Assembly: GCA_026874595.1 (NCBI GenBank)
Contig: CM049311.1
Location: 48,489,676-48,553,675, forward strand
Direction: 5' to 3'
Source of the DNA: Sipunculus nudus
Taxonomy: Eukaryota; Annelida; Sipuncula; Golfingiida; Sipunculidae
DNA length: 64,000 nucleotides
The notes below the pieces were generated by a model. It did no database searches. It saw only the letters and a program-made list of their open reading frames with translations, and was not told where the DNA came from. Made by a program: the position numbers and the translations under genes. Positions 53,001 through 59,000 of this stretch are shown here, one piece after another; position 1 is the first letter of the stretch; each line of letters starts with the position of its first letter.

Positions 53001-56000
53001 TGTTTCATAAGTTTCTGCAGACTGGTGGCACCACCTGTATTTGTTCGTTTTTTTTTTACGAAATTTTTCTGTATTTTTGAGACCTTTAAAGATATGAACA
53101 TCTGTTAACAGGGCACAAATCATAAAAACTGGACCAAGAATCTTCATTCTTGACACACAGGGAGACCCATGAAAAGTCTCCATGGAAACTTGAAATTAGG
53201 TCTCTGTTACCCATATTCTTTAAGCTGTATGGGTCCAAAATACCCCCCCCCCCATGAATAATGGAAAATTTGATACAAAAACTGCAGTATTTCAATAACT
53301 ACAACACTGATGGTCATGATTTTCGGCATACATATTGATCATGAGCTGTTCCATCAGTTTCTGCAGACTGGGTGTGCCACCTCTATTTTTTTTTCAAATT
53401 TTTACGAATTTTTTTCTTTTTTTTGAGACCTTTAAAGATGTGGTTATCTGTCAACAGGATACAAATCGCAACAACTGGACCTAGAATCTTCATTCTTGTC
53501 ATGCAAGGAGGCCCATGAAAGGTGCCTGTGGAAACTTGAAATTAGGTCTCTGTTACCCATATCCTTCAAGCTATAGGACTCCGAAGTATCCCTCAGAATA
53601 ATGGACAATTTGATACAAAAACTGAAGTATCTGAACAACTAATGCAGAGATCACCATGATTTTTTGCATGGATATTGACCATTAAGTGTTTTTATTAGTT
53701 TCTGCAGACTGGTGGAGCCACCTGTATTTTTGTATCCGCCAAAACGAAGTTTTGCGGATACTATGTTTTTGACCGAGTTCCTCCGCCGTGGCGGCGTTCG
53801 TTTCCAGAGAGCTCCTCAGAGACTAATGGACCGATTTTTCCCAAACTTACACCTATTATCGGGTCACATGTGAACTGGTGCCTAACCAATTTGCATTGAC
53901 CTCTGACCTTTCCTCTCTATCCAGTGTCCATTTGTGGGTCTGTTTCCACTCATAAACCCTCATATCTTGGGAACCGTTTGACCGATCAGGAAATAAAATT
54001 GATACAAATGTAGCCCTTGGATTGCTTTATAACATACACAAAAAATGGTGGCACCACCTGTAACCATGTTTGCACAGTGTCCATCTGTTCATCTGCCTTG
54101 GGTTAAAATCACTCATATCTCTGCAGTGAATTGACTAATTCACCTGAAATTCGTCATGTGTATACATCCAGGATAGCTTTCTTGATTTTATGACAGGTGG
54201 CGCCACCTATGTTCACGTTCATGCTGATGACATCCAAGCTTATATCTCGGGAACCGTTTGACCGATCAGGAAATAAAATTTATACAAATGTAGCCCTTTG
54301 ATAGCTCTGTAACATACACAAAAAATGGTGGCGCCACCTGTAACAATGTTTGCACAGCGTCTGTCTGTTAGTCTGCCGTGGCCTAAAATTACTCATTTCT
54401 CTGTAGTGGTTCGACATAACTGCCTAAAATTTTGCAGGTTTATACATCGTGGACAGCTTTCTTGATTTTATGACAGGTGGCGCCACCTACATTCTAGTTA
54501 ACGCTGGACACATCCAACCTCATATCTCAGGAACCATTTGACCGATTGGGCCAAAATTGTGCATGTGTTTAGATCTCACATAGGTCTTTATCATACACAA
54601 AACTGGAGGGGTTACCTGCAAAGATTTTTGCACGGTGTTTGTCTGTTTGTCTGCCATGGGCAAAAATCGCTCATATACATGTAGTGGTTTGACTTTTCTG
54701 CCTAAAATTTTGCAGGTGTATACAACTTGGACAGATTTCTGGATTTGTGGTAGGTGGCACAACCTACATACACATTTAGGCTGCAGACATCCATGCTAAT
54801 ATGCAACATACCTCACTCTATTTCCCCTTGCCACTCAATCCATGCCTCACTATCCGATTTTGGCAGATACATGTAGTCACTTGTCGGTAACCCGTATTCT
54901 AGTTTTAAAAGTTTACACATTTTTCTCTATTTTTGAGATATATAAAAACAGACTAAATCTTGGCCTGTTGGTTAATCTGTTTGATGCTTCAGTTGAATGG
55001 GTATATACTACCATTCTGGTGATAAAATTTCCTTTTGTGAATCTCTTCCCAGTCAGCTGAGCGTCATGACCCATGGGTCACTTGTTACTGCCTTCTTGAC
55101 CATGTACTTGATGATGACAACACCTCAATACATGTACTAGTAAGTAGGGACCAGTCTACACCAAACTGTTTGTTTATTGCATTTTTACTGCCTTCCTGAC
55201 CATATACCTGATGATGACAACACTGCCATACATGTACTAGTAAGTAGGGACCAGTCTGCACCAAACTGTTTGTGTATTGTATTTTTACTGCCTTCTTGAC
55301 CATGTACCTGATGATGACAACACCACAAAACATGTACTAGTAAGTAGGGACCAGTCTACACCAACCTGTTTGTGTATTGTATTTTTACTGCCTTCTTGAC
55401 CATGTGAAGACTGATAACAACAGCTTCATACATGTACTAGAAAGTAGGGACCAGTCTACACCAACCTGTTTGTGTATTGCATTTTTACTGCCTTCCTGAC
55501 CATATACCTGATGACGACAACACTGCCATACATGTACTAGTAAGTAGGGACCAGTCTGCACCAAACTGTTTGTGTATTGTATTTTTACTGCCTTCTTGAC
55601 CATGTACCTGATGACGACAACACCACAAATTAAACATGTACTAGTAAGTAGGGACCAGTCTACACCAACCTGTTTGTGTATTGTATTTTTACTGCCTTCT
55701 TGACCATGTGAAGACTGATAACAACACCTTCATACATGTACTAGTAAGTAGGGACCAGTCTACACCAACCTGTTTATGTATTGTATTTTTACTGCCTTCT
55801 TGACCATGTGAAGGCTGATAACAACACCTTCATACATGTACTAGTAAGTAGGGACCAGTCTACACCAATCTGTTTGTGTATTGCATTTTTACTGCCTTCT
55901 TGACCATGTACCTGATGACGACAACACCTCAATACATGTACTAGTAAGTAGGGACCAGTCTACACCAACCTGTTTGTGTATTGTATTTTTACTGCCTTCT

Positions 56001-59000
56001 TGACCATGTAATGGCTGATAACAACACCACTGTTCATGTACTAATTATACCTCGATGGTCATACTGATATTTTAGGCATTATTTAAAAAAGTAAATTGAA
56101 TGAAAACAATAACACCAGGCCTGCCAAATCATTCTTTTTTAAAGAATCGCCCTTTTTTTAGGATTTACTGATACTATTTACTCTTTTACACTCTTTTTCT
56201 TAGCAGCAAAGTTAAAGGAAATTGATACAATAGGTTTTCTTTTGCAAAGTTTTACAATCATGTACAGTAAAGTGTCATTTATCTGAAAAGCTTGGGTGAC
56301 AAATTTTTTTGTTCAAATAAATGCTGTTCAGATAAACAACACCCTACTCTCCCTGTTATAGATACCTTTTTATGAATTTGTATTTTGACATGGTTATTTG
56401 CAGAAGTTTCAACATGTATTCTTCATCAGTACCTGTATCACTGACATCATGTATCCTCTCATTGCAGCAATGATACAGTTACAATGAATAGCTCACTGAG
56501 TTTTTGTGAGAATGTACGGAACTTAGAAACAGTAACACAGAGCATACCAGCACAGATAGCAAAGTATGTCATCATGGCACTAGCGGGGATTAATATACTG
56601 CGTGAGGTAATGTATTTCAGATTGCTTTCATTGTCATTGTTAAAAGTCAAGGGCCAATAAAAGTATTTTTATTTCTATGCCAGTGGGCAACTGTAAGGTA
56701 AAGTAATGGCTATGATATTAATTATTTATGAGTCATGTTTATATGAACTTATCTTAGTATTAATAATTGTACCCCAAGACTGAAAAGTTGGGGATAACAT
56801 GGTTTCGGCAGGCTGCAAAGTGCCACCGCCATTGCCATAGACAAACCTTGCACACACAACAACTAAAAAAATATTTAAAACTTTGCAAGTTGGTGTATAT
56901 GGGTGGGAGGATGAAACCAATCTAAAATGGGGTCATGACCTCTATGAGAGTGACATAACCTCAAATTGTTCCATATTTTAGTGACAATCACACATAACTT
57001 TAGATATCATAAGAGAAGCAACATAGATTGTTCAAAAAATTAAATTGCCAAGAAATTGGAGAGCTTTGTCTTGTACAGAAGACTTGGTGGCACCACCTAC
57101 ATTCATTTTCCCATATTGCAGAGTCAAATACCCCATCACTGTCACATGAAGATAGTATAATCAGTATAATTCAAAAACTAACTGACAGATTTCTCTAAAT
57201 ATGCACATACATAGATATGGATCACGGGATGAAGAACCTTATTGATTTTGAGGTCAAAGGTCAAGGTCACTGGGACAACTGCAGTGTATAACGGCAGCAT
57301 AAGGAGCATAAATTGAACTTGATTAACACAATATTTTATTGTAAAAGCAGAGGATCAGAAATCTTAGCTTATGGTGAAATGAAAATTTCTAAATCATGAT
57401 TATACAAAAATGTTACAGTAGATTTTCAGAGAAATGAAAAGAAAAAAAAACAATTTTTTCAGTGTTATAAAAATTTTTCACGAATAACATTAAAAAAAGG
57501 TATAAATAAAAATAATTTTAACTATAAATTTAATTAAATTGGATGGTGAATATCAGTTTTGCATTCACTTTCATTCCTATGATAAGCTTTTTGATCTTTT
57601 TATTTCATTTTTTTCTGCTTCATCTGATTATGCAGAGTGTTTATTGTTTGTTTACAGTTGTTTCAAATGTACAACTCAAAGCTGAACTACCTTGGCTGGG
57701 AGAACCTGATAGAATGGGTGACGTACATAACGGCTCTGCTGCTGGTGATTGACCTCTCTCAATGTCAGGAGGACACAGGAATCAGACAGGTCAGGTTTAT
57801 TAATACAACACCATTATTAATACAACACCTCAGACCATAATCTGTCCTGCACACTATGCTCCTCAATTGGACTTGATCAGGGGATTTCCATCAAACAAAC
57901 TGCTTTAAACTTCACCGTTTCAGGTCCGAAATCACAGATTTCGAATTAGATGGGTGACTAGTAACCCACACATATTTGCACGGGGTACCAGTCTAACTTC
58001 TGAGAGGAGTGTAGTAATTTCCTGGACAGAAACAACTTGGCGCTAATGGTGACTAATGGCAAAGCAACTTGTGAGGTGCCCTGGTAATGGTGTCACTACA
58101 ACTCAGATCTGATGTCTTGCTTGGAATATTGAGTTCTAAACCAAGCTTAAATATGATCTGAAGGTGTCATTCAAGAAGTCATCAATTAGAGCCCTCTTTT
58201 GACTGCATCATTTACTAAAAATTCAGGGGGTGGCAGAATGTCACACAAACATACTGACAGAAATAAACTGAAGTCTGCCTGTCAGAAGTCTCTGTGATAT
58301 ATTTGTTATTCACACTAGGGTCCAGAAGTCAGTGAGGAAACTCAGGTCCTCGGGATGAAGTGTAAATGGGATCTTAAATAATATTTATATCACAAAGACA
58401 GACTCTGAATTTATTAAAAAAAATAACTGACACCAAAGTAATGCCTTTAGAAGTAGTTAAGGTGTTTGACTTTGGAGCTGCAGGTCCCTGACTGGCATAA
58501 TGGTGAAATCTCACTAGAATCTCAGAGATTTGCTCTATGTCTAAATGACAGGCATGACTCTGAATAATTCTTACCTAGTGCATATAAAACCAGAAATCCA
58601 GAAGGTTTAATAATAACATATCATCCTTATTATATGGATACCTTTATCCTTGTATCCTCAATTCATATACAGTGCCACCAACAGGCCATGGACCTATCCT
58701 TAAAAATAAATAAAAATAATACAAAATCAAAAGCTATACAACACTATCAAAGCATTTATGGCCAAATTTCTGTTTCATTAGTTAACTTTGATAACAAATA
58801 CTTATATATTCTTTAACCTTATACCAGTAGCTTTGATAAACATTCAGGATACAGTAGGGCTTACCCAAGGCATGCTACATTTAAGTAAGGGAATCTATAA
58901 TTTCTATTTTTATACGCCAGTCTATAATGAGACGTTTTATGGTATACCTACTGTCCCTTCATCCATCTGTCCGTCCATCTATTAACTTTCAGTGTTAACT

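Larger units (their letters stand above)
50665..55084 (+). mobile_element. Pearl-like/HINE-like element, 4.4 kb, inside the minisatellite
   Basis: Head AGCTCAGCTGACTGAAAGTC, GTCC/GTCTGTCC stretch (50709-50750), an array of about 335-bp core units, and tail CAGCTGAGCGTC with the palindrome TGACCCATGGGTCA and CTTG at 55084. The left flank 'GTATTGCATTTTT' and right flank 'TTACTGCCTTC' rejoin to one minisatellite unit, 'GCATTTTTACTGCC'. A second element (53732-54902) is nested near the 3' end. No protein-coding capacity. Confidence 0.88.
49915..56467. other. Intron 17
   Basis: 6553 bp, phase 2. Made of the exon-derived minisatellite (two blocks), the 4.4-kb element between them, and an unremarkable AT-rich end (56044-56467) before the acceptor CTCTCATTGCAG. 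Confidence 0.85.

Noticed and set aside
53732-54902. Canonical Helitron because of the CTAG end
   Set aside because: The 5' end does not start TC after an A, the junction is T-rich on both sides, and subterminal inverted repeats are present; a Helentron/HINE-like reading fits better.
58445-58520. Another tRNA-like SINE head
   Set aside because: 'TAGTTAAGGTGTTTGACT' is only vaguely A-box-like and no good B box follows.
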